From assembly GCF_031199965.1 (NCBI RefSeq), contig NZ_CP133605.1:3318501-3382500 (forward strand): a DNA stretch of 64,000 nucleotides, written 5' to 3'. The notes under the pieces are model-generated. The model was not told the origin of the DNA. It ran no database searches and saw nothing but the letters and a program-made list of their open reading frames with translations. The DNA is from Paenibacillus sp. D2_2. GTDB taxonomy: Bacteria > Bacillota > Bacilli > Paenibacillales > Paenibacillaceae. The translations under genes and the position numbers were made by a program. Below are positions 40,619-49,817 of this stretch, piece after piece (position 1 is the first letter of the stretch; every line of letters begins with the position of its first letter).

Positions 40619-41077
40619 TTAGCGGGCTTTCATGGCAAACCGGACCGTAGCCATCTCGTCCAGTTCGTTTTGTTCCCGAAGAAGCATCTCGTGCTGGAAT
40701 TTCTGCTGCGCCTTTTCCTTCGCTTTAAGCCACACTTTCTCATCGAGCATCTTACCGGTCAATTGCGATTTCTTCTTATCAACATTGAGTTCGGCCCGCT
40801 TTACTTCACCGGTCTTCTGAACAATGCACACTTCTAAGTAATCCACATAGTTCTGTAGCTCCTGCAGCTTAACTACCGAAGCCCTATTTTCCATTTCCGA
40901 CTGAATCTCAGCCAATGTATTCGCACGAGCCAAGAAGAGCTGCTCCAGGGAACGCCGCTGGACCTCTAGTTCTCCCACGGCCGCAGAGAGCATCCATTCA
41001 GCCTGAGTTCTCTCATTAGACTTCAAATCTACGACTTTTTGATAGACATAACGGAACCTCATCCTAGTATCTGTCAC
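40619..41077 (-). CDS. fliJ: Flagellar export chaperone FliJ
   Basis: Coiled-coil stalk protein of the export ATPase. 152 residues, almost all helical and rich in Glu, Lys, Gln and Leu (MRFRYVYQKVVDLKSNERTQ; GELEVQRRSLEQLFLARANT). The start overlaps the end of fliI by 4 bp, and the order fliI-fliJ is canonical. Confidence 0.9.
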   Translation of the reverse strand: MTDTRMRFRYVYQKVVDLKSNERTQAEWMLSAAVGELEVQRRSLEQLFLARANTLAEIQSEMENRASVVKLQELQNYVDYLEVCIVQKTGEVKRAELNVDKKKSQLTGKMLDEKVWLKAKEKAQQKFQHEMLLREQNELDEMATVRFAMKAR

Positions 41078-42393
41078 TCCCTAGTAAATTCGGAAATTAA
41101 ACGTTCCTGTGCTTCTGACAAGACTACCTTCTCATCCACTCTCTGCTTCGAAAAGGCCCAAATACTCTGAATATAGTTCAACGCTTCATCAATCTCCGCA
41201 TTGGATCCTTGCTGATAGGCGCCGATATTAATTAGATCCTCTGAATCCTTATATACTGCGAGCAATCGTTTGTAGTTCTCAGCTGCATCGTTCAGTTCTC
41301 TAGGCACAATATCCTTCATAACACGGCTAATACTTGCCAAGATGTCAATAGCCGGGAAATGTCCTCTATTCGCAATATTCCGATTCAAAACAATATGTCC
41401 GTCAAGAATCCCTCGCACGGCGTCCGCAATCGGTTCATTCATATCATCCCCATCAACCAACACGGTGTAGAAAGCCGTAATTGAACCAACAGGGCCAGTT
41501 CCCGCACGCTCCATTAGCTTAGGTAGTGCGGCGAACACCGACGGAGTATAGCCACGCATGGCTGGCGGTTCGCCAACGGCTAGTCCGACTTCGCGAAGTG
41601 CCATCGCATAACGGGTGACTGAATCCATCATTAACATGACATTTAATCCACGATCTCTGAAATATTCGGCAATTGTCGTCGCGATCAGCGCACCCTTCAT
41701 ACGGATGAGCGCTGGTTGATCAGATGTCGCTACGACAACGACCGAACGCTCCAGCCCTTCCGGTCCGAGATCACGTTCGATAAAATCCCGCACCTCTCGG
41801 CCGCGTTCCCCTATCAGCGCGATAACGTTAACATCAGCTGAAGTATTACGGGCAATCATGCCCATCAGCGTACTTTTTCCAACCCCTGATCCAGCAAAGA
41901 TACCGACGCGTTGGCCTTTACCAATGGTGAGTAAGCCGTCGATCGCTCTGACACCGATACTGATCGGCTCTTCTACCCGTGGACGGTTCATCGGATTAAT
42001 TGGCTTCGCAAAAGTGGAATAATGACCTAGTCTAGAAGGTAACAACGACTCATCGAGCGGCTGCCCCAAACCATCCAATACCTTGCCCAAGAGCTCAGAG
42101 CCAACTTGTACAGTGAGCGGCTTCCCAGTTCCGACGACGTCGCAGCCCGGTCCGATGGCGTGCAGCTCACCGAGCGGCATCAGCAGCACCTTGTTATCTC
42201 GGAATCCGACGACTTCAGCCATGAGAGGTTGCGATGATTTATTCGGATATATGTAACAGACATCGCCAACGCTTGCATCCGGTCCTTCGGATTCAATCAT
42301 CAGGCCGATGACTTGTGTGACTTTGCCATTAACACGCACAGGATCAAGTTGTCTTAGGTGCTCGATATAACGCGATGAATTAATGGTTGTCAT
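41074..42393 (-). CDS. fliI: Flagellum-specific ATPase FliI
   Basis: Hexameric ATPase of flagellar export, related to F1-beta. 439 residues with Walker A GIFAGSGVGKSTLMGMIARN, VIALIGERGREVRDFIERDL, Walker B region LNVMLMMDSVTRYAMALREV, and GEPPAMRGYTPSVFAALPKL. It lies between fliH and fliJ. Confidence 0.97.
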   Translation of the reverse strand: MTTINSSRYIEHLRQLDPVRVNGKVTQVIGLMIESEGPDASVGDVCYIYPNKSSQPLMAEVVGFRDNKVLLMPLGELHAIGPGCDVVGTGKPLTVQVGSELLGKVLDGLGQPLDESLLPSRLGHYSTFAKPINPMNRPRVEEPISIGVRAIDGLLTIGKGQRVGIFAGSGVGKSTLMGMIARNTSADVNVIALIGERGREVRDFIERDLGPEGLERSVVVVATSDQPALIRMKGALIATTIAEYFRDRGLNVMLMMDSVTRYAMALREVGLAVGEPPAMRGYTPSVFAALPKLMERAGTGPVGSITAFYTVLVDGDDMNEPIADAVRGILDGHIVLNRNIANRGHFPAIDILASISRVMKDIVPRELNDAAENYKRLLAVYKDSEDLINIGAYQQGSNAEIDEALNYIQSIWAFSKQRVDEKVVLSEAQERLISEFTRE

Positions 42394-42404
42394 TTCTTCG
42401 TCCC

Positions 42405-43235
42405 CTATTCCTCAGTCTGCAGCGAGATACGCAGCAATTCCTTCTTAACCTCCGCTAGCTGGGTATCAATTTTGGCATCGATACTGCCATAAGCAGAGCG
42501 TATAACACAACCCCGGTCTTTCACGGTCGGGTCAGGCAAAATCTGTAGCTCAGCCTGGGAATCGATCGCCAGCGTCAGTTCTTCTCTCGCAGCTTGTACA
42601 AAAGAGAATTGGGCAGGAGCTACGCATAGCGTAATCTCCCCTTGTTCTCTCTTACGGGCTAGGCTGTTCTTAATCAGATCCACCGTATATGACGGTTCGA
42701 GTGCCAGTTGCTTGTCGATAACCTTCTCAGCAATCGCGCAGCTTAACTCGACGAGAAAAGGCTCGGACTCTTGAATAATCCGCTCCTTCTCTACATATGC
42801 TTGCTGCAAAACTGTGCTCGCCTCATGCATCATTTCATCGATCTTTGCCTTTAGCTCCTGCTCGGCCTGAAGTTTACCTTCCTCATAACCTTGGCTGAAA
42901 CCTTCCATTTTAACTGCTTCGACGAGATGATCATCCTGCTCCCGCTTCTCCTGCCACCAAGCCTCGATCTGTTTGCTAGCTTCAGCCAGCAGTGTCTCTG
43001 CCTCCTCCGAAGCAGCTCTGACTTGCTGTTCAGCGAAATCTTTGGCATCGGCCAGCATTTGCCGTCTAGTCTCTTCTGCCGCAGCATCTGCTTCCGATTT
43101 AAGATTAGCTTCCACGGTTGCCGCGGTCTCTTCCTCTTGTAAGAGGTCCTCAGCGGTAACATAGGTTCTCGCCAACTCTAGCTGCTTAAGAACATCAACC
43201 GGAACGTACTGCGACACCTTAATCAGATTAGACAA
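42405..43235 (-). CDS. fliH: Flagellar export regulator FliH
   Basis: Dimeric regulator of FliI. About 276 residues: a Glu/Ala/Gln-rich coiled-coil N-terminal half and a C-terminal half with the V1/F-type stator-like fold (SCAIAEKVIDKQLALEPSYT, IKNSLARKREQGEITL, DRGCVIRSAYGSIDAKIDTQ). I favour TTG 43235 (MSNLIKVSQYVP), 10 nt after GGAGGA; it lies inside the last codons of fliG. Confidence 0.9.
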   Translation of the reverse strand: MSNLIKVSQYVPVDVLKQLELARTYVTAEDLLQEEETAATVEANLKSEADAAAEETRRQMLADAKDFAEQQVRAASEEAETLLAEASKQIEAWWQEKREQDDHLVEAVKMEGFSQGYEEGKLQAEQELKAKIDEMMHEASTVLQQAYVEKERIIQESEPFLVELSCAIAEKVIDKQLALEPSYTVDLIKNSLARKREQGEITLCVAPAQFSFVQAAREELTLAIDSQAELQILPDPTVKDRGCVIRSAYGSIDAKIDTQLAEVKKELLRISLQTEE

Positions 43236-44244
43236 TGATGTCATCTCCTCCGCCACGGGCAATAATGATCTCACCGGCTTCTTCCAATCTGCGAATTGTC
43301 GCTACGATACGAGTTTGAGCTTCTTCCACATCACGCAGCCGTACAGGTCCCATATATTCCATTTCTTCCTTGAATGTATCGGACATCCGTTTGGACATGT
43401 TGCGGAATACCGCCTCCCGTACCTCCTCGCTCGCCACTTTGAGGGCGAGTTGTAGATCGGCATTTTCGATATCGCGGATAATTCGTTGAATCGAACGGTT
43501 GTCGATATTGACGATATCCTCGAATACGAACATGCGCTTCTTGATCTCTTCGGCGAGTTCCGGATCCTGTATTTCCAGAGAATCGAGAATCGTCCGCTCC
43601 GTACCACGGTCGACACCGTTCAAGATCTGAACAATCGACTCTATGCCACCAGCGCTCGTATAATCCTGAGTCACTGTTGCCGACAACTTCTGTTCCAGTA
43701 CACGCTCTACCTGAGATATAACCTCTGGTGAAGTACTGTCCATCATCGCGATCCGACGCGCTACCTCAGCCTGCTTCTCCTGTGGAAGGGAAGACAGAAT
43801 GGCTGCAGCTTGTTCAAATTGCAAGTAAGACAGCACCAAAGCAATAGTCTGAGCGTTTTCATTCTGAATAAAGTTAAGAATTTGATTTGGATCCGCTTTA
43901 CGGGCGAAGTCAAATGGCCTTACTTGCAAGGTAGCGGTTAGTCTATTAAGAATATCTTGCGCTTTGCTCTCACCAAGAGCTTTCTCAAGAATCTCCTTAG
44001 CATAATTGATACCGCCCTGAGAAATATATTCTTGTGCTAGACAGATCTGATGGAACTCCGTCATAATCATTTCTTTTTCAACACTGTCTACCTTACGTAC
44101 ATTTGCTATTTCAAGTGTGAGTTGTTCAATTTCTTCCTCACGCAGATGTTTGAAAATTTCCGCGGACACTTCCGGCCCTAAAGTAATTAGCAGAATTGCC
44201 GCTTTTTGTCTCCCAGTAAGAACGGTTGGATTTCCTTTTGACAA
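43228..44244 (-). CDS. fliG: Flagellar motor switch protein FliG
   Basis: C-ring protein joining the MS ring to the stator. 338 residues: TGRQKAAILLITLGPEVSAE, middle-domain EHPQ-like region and LSYLQFEQAAAILSSLPQEK, and the C-terminal torque helix with FVFEDIVNIDNRSIQRIIRD. The TTG at 44244 follows GAGGTGA and gives the usual short start; the GTG at 44253 is the alternative. Confidence 0.95.
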   Translation of the reverse strand: MSKGNPTVLTGRQKAAILLITLGPEVSAEIFKHLREEEIEQLTLEIANVRKVDSVEKEMIMTEFHQICLAQEYISQGGINYAKEILEKALGESKAQDILNRLTATLQVRPFDFARKADPNQILNFIQNENAQTIALVLSYLQFEQAAAILSSLPQEKQAEVARRIAMMDSTSPEVISQVERVLEQKLSATVTQDYTSAGGIESIVQILNGVDRGTERTILDSLEIQDPELAEEIKKRMFVFEDIVNIDNRSIQRIIRDIENADLQLALKVASEEVREAVFRNMSKRMSDTFKEEMEYMGPVRLRDVEEAQTRIVATIRRLEEAGEIIIARGGGDDIIV

Positions 44245-44255
44245 TGCGTTCACCT

Positions 44256-45847
44256 CTATTCGTCAGCCAGCCAAGTACGAAGCAAGTTGACAAATTCATC
44301 CGGCTTCTTCTTGGCCAGTGTCTCAAGTTGTTTGCGCACTTGGTTCTCGTTCGTGACTGATTCCAGATTAATGGAAGGAAACTCCGGTGTAAGCGGCATT
44401 GGAATTTCTTCTTCCTCGATTTCTTGTTTTCTGCTGCGGCGGACAAGCAAGAATACAACGCCCGCAATCGCCAGCAATGCAGCGGCACCGACTCCCCATA
44501 CAACTGGGCTTGACAAGTTCAGGCCAGAAGCACTTTGCTCTGTTCCATGAAATGGTTGCGAATAAACAGCAACTTTTCGCTGTAGATCTGCGTCTGTATA
44601 TGTAGTACCGGAATCTGCAAGATACGAACCTACGATATTAGCCAAAATGGTCTGTATCGCTGTCTCAGTAGCAGGGTCCAAAGTTTGTTGCCCGTTCGGT
44701 GGCTCAACCACCGCATTGATGGTCAAGTCCTTAACTACATAAGGACTGGCAATGATATCTTTTGTAATATGATTGACTTCATAATTAATCGTTGAAGAAG
44801 ACTCGTCCGAGGAAGAACCACTTCCCGCCCCTGCTGACGGATAACCCGGAACATCCGTTTGGCCGGTTCCAGCTACACCGCCTACGTCATTAGATTGGCC
44901 CGTGTAACTCTTTTGAATTTTTTGAGCACTGATTTCAATGCCCTTCATGTTCTCCGTATCTACTGGAGTTACAAGATTGTCTTTCTGAGTCACTTGATCG
45001 AAATTAAGTGTAGAAGCTACTAGTACTTCGACCTTTTCTGGCCCAGTTAGTCTGGACAGGAACTGTTTGACGCTCTGACGGACATCGCTTTCGAATTTTT
45101 TCTGCAAAGCCATGTTTTCTTGAACGGCCGTCGTAAGCGAAGCAATTTTCCCTCCGCCTCCACCTTCTCCCGAAGCGAGCAGAACGTTATCATCACTAGA
45201 GGATAAGGAGATATTCTAACCGGCAGATTAGGCACCGACGTCTTAATTAAATTGAAGTATCCATCGATTGCTTCCTGTGTCGGACGATAACCTGGTTTGA
45301 AAGTAACGACTACAGATGCCGATGCTTTCTCCTGCTCGGAAGGACTCGCGAACACGTTCTCGGCCGGTAGATTGATCAAGACTTTAGCATTGCTAACGCC
45401 CTTCATGCTCTTCAGCAGTTGTTCTACCTCGCCGTTTAGTGCTTTTTTATATTTCACATTGAACTCATTATCTGTCATCCCAATCAACGAAGAGTTCTCG
45501 TTGAAAGATTCAAGTCCGATCGACCCGTTCTGAACAATACCTTGTGAACCGATGTCGACTTTTACTCTGGCAACATTCTTGCTTGGCACCGATATACTAG
45601 AACCGTCCGGGCTCAATTTGTACGGAACACCGCTTGATTCCAAGTAAGTAATAATTCCCGCTGCATCCATGGAATCTAGATTCGTAAAAGCAACATCATA
45701 TTCCGTTTTAGAAAATTGGATCGTAAGCAGAATAATCGCCAGCAAAATAATCGAAACTGTAGAAATCAAAAGTGTTTTTTGCTTCTTGCTGAAACGATTC
45801 CAGTAACCGGTTAATGTGTCCCTGTACTGGGCAAATCTCTCATTCAC
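44256..45847 (-). CDS. fliF: Flagellar MS-ring protein FliF (frame break near 45214)
   Basis: Membrane ring on which the basal body is built. About 530 residues: first membrane segment (TLLISTVSIILLAIILLTI), ring-building motifs with YKKALNGEVEQLLKSMKGVS and KVLINLPAENVF, a second membrane segment near residue 445 (VWGVGAAALLAIAGVVFLLV), and a C-terminal FliG-binding tail (LAKKKPDEFVNLLRTWLADE). One base added at the TT of 45214-45215 gives PVRNISLSSSDDNVLLASGE and a single frame. It lies between fliE and fliG. Confidence 0.95.
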
Positions 45848-45880
45848 GACGTCACCTCATCCAAAGCTTGCTAATTTTCG

Positions 45881-46195
45881 TTAAATTTGCGTACGCATAA
45901 TTTCTTGATATGCCTCTATCACTTTATTCCGCACTTGCGTAGTTAATTGCAAACTTAACAAGGCCTGCTCCGAGGCGATCATCACCTGATCGGCACTCAC
46001 TTCACCGACCAGGAACTTGTCGTTCACTGCTTGAACGTTCTGCTCTTGAGCAGCTACATTATCGAGCGCATCCGATAAGAACGAGCCGAAACTCTTCATA
46101 GCTTCCGCAGGGGTCTTGCCTTTCTCATTCGCAGTACTGAACTGCTCGACTCCTTCCAAGGGTTTTACAGTATTAAAATTCATGCTCTGTATCAA
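45881..46195 (-). CDS. fliE: Flagellar hook-basal body protein FliE
   Basis: Junction protein between MS ring and rod. 104 residues with the conserved FGSFLSDALDNVAAQEQ, FLVGEVSADQVMIASEQALL and LTTQVRNKVIEAYQEIMRTQ. The TTG start at 46195 follows AAGGAG by about 9 nt; the ATG four codons in is less well placed. Confidence 0.93.
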   Translation of the reverse strand: MIQSMNFNTVKPLEGVEQFSTANEKGKTPAEAMKSFGSFLSDALDNVAAQEQNVQAVNDKFLVGEVSADQVMIASEQALLSLQLTTQVRNKVIEAYQEIMRTQI

Positions 46196-46230
46196 AGACC
46201 AACACTCCTTAATTCAATATGAAAAAAAAG

Positions 46231-46680
46231 CTATTTGCCGATTTGTAAAGCCTTGGTAACCATCGCCTTGCTTGCATTCAATGCTGTCACATTGGCCTCA
46301 TAGGATCTTGTCGCAGAAATCATATCTACCATTTCTTTGAGAATATCCACGTTCGGCATATATACATATCCTTCATTATCCGCATCGGGATGAGTCGGAT
46401 TATAGACCGGCTTGAAAGGGGTGCTGTCCTCCCTTATCTGTGTAACCTTAACGCCCTGACTTGTCTCCCCATTACCTAGTGCTGTGTTTAGGGCCTGTCC
46501 GAAGGCTTGTTGTTTGGGCTCAAGCACAACCATTTTCCTTCGATATGGAACCGCCTTACCATTAACCACTTGGGCTCTTGTCGTCTCCGCGTTCGCAATA
46601 TTAGATGAAATAACGTCCATTCTTAGACGCTGCGCTGTTAGAGCGGAAGAACTGATGCTAAAGCTATCGCTGATCTTCAA
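46231..46680 (-). CDS. flgC: Flagellar basal-body rod protein FlgC
   Basis: Proximal rod protein. 149 residues with the rod N-terminal pattern SISSSALTAQRLRMDVISSN and IANAETTRA, the FlgC motif YVYMPNVDILKEMVDMISAT and RSYEANVTALNASKAM. It follows flgB with a 6-bp gap. Confidence 0.95.
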   Translation of the reverse strand: MKISDSFSISSSALTAQRLRMDVISSNIANAETTRAQVVNGKAVPYRRKMVVLEPKQQAFGQALNTALGNGETSQGVKVTQIREDSTPFKPVYNPTHPDADNEGYVYMPNVDILKEMVDMISATRSYEANVTALNASKAMVTKALQIGK

Positions 46681-46686
46681 CCCCCG

Positions 46687-47094
46687 TTATCTCCCTTCAA
46701 TCGCATTTCGCTTCATTTTAATTTGATAATTCATTTGCTCTATGTAGGTGTTATATCTTAATTGGTTCTCGGCAAGCTGTGACATTTCGCTATCAATATC
46801 AACATTGTTCATGTTATTATTCATAGCCGTTGTTTTGTCAGTTGTAACTAAAGGCTCAGGTATACCTGATGAAGGGCCTATGACAAAATGCCTATTATTG
46901 GTACGATTGCCTTGTAAAGCTGGCATATCTCCTTCGGATGCTTGCTGCAGTAAACTCTCAAATGATACATTTGAACGTTTGAAATAAGGGGTATCTTCGT
47001 TAGCTATATTGTTGGACAGCACACTTTGGCGCATATTGGCCGCCTGCACCGCTGTCTCAAGCCGAGTGAACCCTATTCCGTTCAACAGTTGCAT
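46687..47094 (-). CDS. flgB: Flagellar basal-body rod protein FlgB
   Basis: Proximal rod protein and first gene of the fla/che operon. 135 residues: NMRQSVLSNNIANEDTPYFK and the C-terminal NNVDIDSEMSQLAENQLRYN. The ATG at 47094 has AAGGGGG 10 nt upstream; the nine codons further upstream in frame read through this ribosome site and are unlikely to be translated. Confidence 0.95.
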   Translation of the reverse strand: MQLLNGIGFTRLETAVQAANMRQSVLSNNIANEDTPYFKRSNVSFESLLQQASEGDMPALQGNRTNNRHFVIGPSSGIPEPLVTTDKTTAMNNNMNNVDIDSEMSQLAENQLRYNTYIEQMNYQIKMKRNAIEGR

Positions 47095-47407
47095 TATTTC
47101 GCCCCCTTTATTGTTTCGCATATTTTCCTAAATGTACGTATTCAACATTCAGATGGCATTCCCTCTTTTTCGACAATTTTTCTAAAAAAAAAATATCAGT
47201 TTATGCTTATTTGTAGAAAAAAACATCTTCATGTCACATAACATAAGTTTCTAGGAGAATCGATTTTATTACAATAAGAAAAAAGCACTATCTTTGAAAT
47301 AATTGGTTTTAAATTTAACAATAATTAAAAATAATGTTATTTTTTCGAGAAATATCGACAGCAACTAGTCTTGTAGAATCCCTCTATTCCTCCTTAGGAG
47401 ACGGAAA
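47095..47407 (-). promoter_or_regulatory. AT-rich control region upstream of flgB
   Basis: About 310 bp between the hslU terminator and flgB, with several A and T runs. In B. subtilis this position carries codY plus the fla/che promoters; no codY frame exists here. I see no consensus sigma-A or sigma-D promoter that I would place with confidence: GTCGATAT near 47350-47365 resembles a sigma-D -10 but has no matching -35. A Spo0A-type box lies at 47169-47175. Confidence 0.5.
47169..47175 (-). promoter_or_regulatory. Candidate Spo0A box upstream of flgB
   Basis: TGTCGAA on the minus strand, in the context ATTGTCGAAAA, equals the Spo0A box core. It lies about 75 bp upstream of the flgB start. 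A single 7-mer in AT-rich DNA can occur by chance. Confidence 0.35.
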
Positions 47408-47455
47408 AAGACCGCTCAACCCAAATAACGCTGGGTCTAACGGCCTTTTCAAACG
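47408..47455 (-). terminator. Intrinsic terminator after hslU
   Basis: On the minus strand GGCCG and GACCCA pair with GGGTT and CGGTC around an AT-rich loop, ending in TTTTT. It separates hslVU from the fla/che operon. Confidence 0.85.
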
Positions 47456-47481
47456 GGTTAGTCTGACATGCTGATGGAGTT

Positions 47482-48888
47482 TTAAAGTATATATTGACTT
47501 AAATCTCGATCCTTCACAATATCGCCCAATTTTGTACGTACATATTCTGGCGTGATCGTCATTCGATCAAGCGTCAGTTCCGGTGCCTCGAAGGATAAAT
47601 CCTCAAGTAGCTTCTCCAGAATCGTATGAAGCCTTCTAGCTCCGATATTCTCCGTATTAGAATTCACATTGGCAGCAATCGCGGCGATTTCCCGAATTGC
47701 CTCAGCAGAGAAATCAATCTCGATATTCTCCGTACGCAGCAAATCAGTATACTGCTTCGTAAGAGCATTCTTCGGTTCTGTCAGAATCGATACAAAATCA
47801 TCAAGCGTTAGACTGTCTAATTCAACCCGAATTGGGAAGCGCCCTTGAAGCTCTGGGATCAAATCTGATGGCTTGGCGATATGGAAAGCCCCAGCGGCGA
47901 TAAAGAGAACATAATCCGTCTTAACGGGTCCATATTTGGTCATAACCGTTGAACCCTCGACGATGGGGAGGATATCACGCTGGACGCCCTCACGAGACAC
48001 ATCCGGTCCAGATCCTTGCCCGCGGCTTGCTACCTTATCAATCTCATCAATGAAAATAATACCTGACTGTTCAGCCCTACGGACTGCTTCCTGGGTCAGA
48101 TCATCATGGTCAATCAGTTTAGCCGCTTCTTCCTGAGTCAGCACTTTTCTAGCTTCCTTGATCGTCAGCTTTCTCCGTTTCATCCGATGTGGTAGCAAGT
48201 TGCCGAACATCTCCTGCATATTCATGCCCATTTGATCATTGCCCTGGCCAGCGAACATATCGAACATGTTAGGCGTATTGTCCTCTACATCGATTTCAAC
48301 GATATCGTCCTCCATTTGACCCGAGAGTAGCTTGAAACGGACTTGACGGCGCTTCTCGTTCAATTCGCTGCTGTCCTCTACGTTAGACTCCGAACTTGCA
48401 GAGGAGCTCTGATTGCCATTTCCGAACAGCATCTCGAAAGGATTACGTCCCCCCTTCGACTTTTGATCGGATGGAACTAGAATCTGCACAAGTCTCTCAT
48501 TAGCTAGCTCTTCTGCCTTATCTTTTACTTGCTCTGTACGTTCAGCTTTGATCGTACGTATGGCTACCTCCACCAAGTCGCGCACCATCGATTCAACATC
48601 TCGGCCAACATAGCCTACCTCAGTAAATTTAGTCGCTTCAACCTTAACGAACGGTGCTCCCACTAGTTTGGCGAGACGGCGGGCGATCTCTGTCTTGCCC
48701 ACGCCCGTAGGCCCGATCATGAGAATATTTTTAGGTACGATTTCATCCTGTACTTCATCGCTGAGCAAACTACGGCGATAGCGATTGCGGAGTGCAACCG
48801 CAACAGATTTCTTGGCCTGCTTCTGCCCTACAATATATTTATCCAACTCAGAAACGATTTGCCGTGGTGTTAAATTCTCATTATCCAT
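47482..48888 (-). CDS. hslU: ATP-dependent unfoldase HslU (ClpY)
   Basis: AAA+ ring that feeds substrates to HslV. 468 residues: Walker [21 protein letters not shown], pore loop [11 protein letters not shown], an I-domain insertion at about 110-245, Walker [17 protein letters not shown], sensor [11 protein letters not shown] and C-terminal [12 protein letters not shown]. The ATG at 48888 has GGGAGGG 7 nt upstream. It overlaps the longest frame of hslV only in its upstream region. The pair is the Bacillus clpQY operon. Confidence 0.96.
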   Translation of the reverse strand: MDNENLTPRQIVSELDKYIVGQKQAKKSVAVALRNRYRRSLLSDEVQDEIVPKNILMIGPTGVGKTEIARRLAKLVGAPFVKVEATKFTEVGYVGRDVESMVRDLVEVAIRTIKAERTEQVKDKAEELANERLVQILVPSDQKSKGGRNPFEMLFGNGNQSSSASSESNVEDSSELNEKRRQVRFKLLSGQMEDDIVEIDVEDNTPNMFDMFAGQGNDQMGMNMQEMFGNLLPHRMKRRKLTIKEARKVLTQEEAAKLIDHDDLTQEAVRRAEQSGIIFIDEIDKVASRGQGSGPDVSREGVQRDILPIVEGSTVMTKYGPVKTDYVLFIAAGAFHIAKPSDLIPELQGRFPIRVELDSLTLDDFVSILTEPKNALTKQYTDLLRTENIEIDFSAEAIREIAAIAANVNSNTENIGARRLHTILEKLLEDLSFEAPELTLDRMTITPEYVRTKLGDIVKDRDLSQYIL

Positions 48889-48905
48889 CCATGATCCCTC
48901 CCGTA

Positions 48906-49460
48906 TCAAAGTTCTTCAACGATAATATTGCTATTCGTAAATACACAAATTTCCGATGCAACTAGCAGGGACTCGTGTACGATATCCTTCGCTTCCATCT
49001 GGATGGCATTGCGTTTTAGCGCACGGGCAGCAGACAACGCATAATTGCCTCCTGAGCCGATCGCAAGAATATCATCATCAGGCTCTATCACTTCTCCTCC
49101 GCCGGAGATCATAAGCATACCCGATTTGTCCATAACAATTAAAAGAGCCTCCAGCTTACGCAGCACGCGGTCTTGACGCCAATCCTTAGCCAATTCAACC
49201 GCAGCTCTCTGCAAATTCCCCTGGTGCTCCTCCAGTTTACCCTCGAACTTCTCAAACAAGGTTATCGCATCAGCAACCGATCCAGCAAAACCCGCCAAAA
49301 CCTGTCCTCTGTACAACCTGCGAACCTTCTTGGCGGTCTGTTTCATAATGACGCTCTCGCCAAGCGTGACTTGGCCATCTCCGGCAATTGCTCCCTTACC
49401 GTTGTGACGAACGGCACAAATTGTAGTAGCGTGAAAAGTAGGAACCATGAACAACCGCAT
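48906..49460 (-). CDS. hslV: ATP-dependent protease peptidase subunit HslV (ClpQ)
   Basis: Proteasome-related peptidase. 184 residues (180 from the second ATG at 49448). Visible: [58 protein letters not shown], and [18 protein letters not shown]. The nucleophile should be the first Thr of HATTIC after propeptide removal. No Ser follows the initiator Met as in B. subtilis ClpQ. It heads hslVU, with a promoter 15 bp upstream of its first ATG. Confidence 0.95.
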   Translation of the reverse strand: MRLFMVPTFHATTICAVRHNGKGAIAGDGQVTLGESVIMKQTAKKVRRLYRGQVLAGFAGSVADAITLFEKFEGKLEEHQGNLQRAAVELAKDWRQDRVLRKLEALLIVMDKSGMLMISGGGEVIEPDDDILAIGSGGNYALSAARALKRNAIQMEAKDIVHESLLVASEICVFTNSNIIVEEL

Positions 49461-49474
49461 CCTTCCATCAGATA

Positions 49475-49550
49475 ATTATAGCACCCGTCCACCTCCTCCA
49501 ATCCAGGCTGCTATAAATGCCTAGAGCCTATGGAGGACATAGACGGGTGC
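49475..49550 (-). promoter_or_regulatory. hslVU promoter within a large inverted repeat
   Basis: On the minus strand an extended -10 TGCTATAAT (TATAAT at 49475-49480) lies just upstream of hslV. Upstream bases form an inverted repeat: GCACCCGTC (49481-49489 as read on plus) with GACGGGTGC (49542-49550), plus inner CCTCC/GGAGG pairs. TTGGAG with a 15-bp spacer is a possible but poor -35. The repeat could be an operator or the terminator of the upstream gene. The rest of the 49461-49817 gap is repeat R5. Confidence 0.55.
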
Positions 49551-49590
49551 CGCTATGTCCGCTATGCAATACGACATAAGATTTACTATT

Positions 49591-49764
49591 AAGGTTCAAA
49601 AAGATCGGTTTTCAGCACCGAGAAGGTTGGATGAAGCTAGGGTCTGAGGAGCGGAGCGTACGTAGTTTGTACGTGAGCACCGGAAGACCCGGCTGAATTC
49701 AAGATTCTATGCCGACTTCACCTCCTGATTCACTTCGTGATCAAAAGCGAGCTTTTTGAACTAC
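49591..49764 (+). repeat. Full short-form copy (R5) of the dispersed hairpin repeat
   Basis: A 174-bp copy between trmFO and hslV, in the place where B. subtilis has codV/xerC. Ends GGTTCAAAAAGATCGG and CGAGCTTTTTGAACTACC; core AGCTAGGGTCTGAGGAGCGG and CGTAC-GTAGTTT-GTACG; right part GATTCACTTCGTGATCAAAA. The flanking DNA continues the palindrome: TACGACATAAG before it and CTTATGTCGTA after it. Confidence 0.9.
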
Positions 49765-49817
49765 CTTTATACTTATGTCGTATCTCTATGATATATCACG
49801 TGAAAGCCAGAGTCTAA

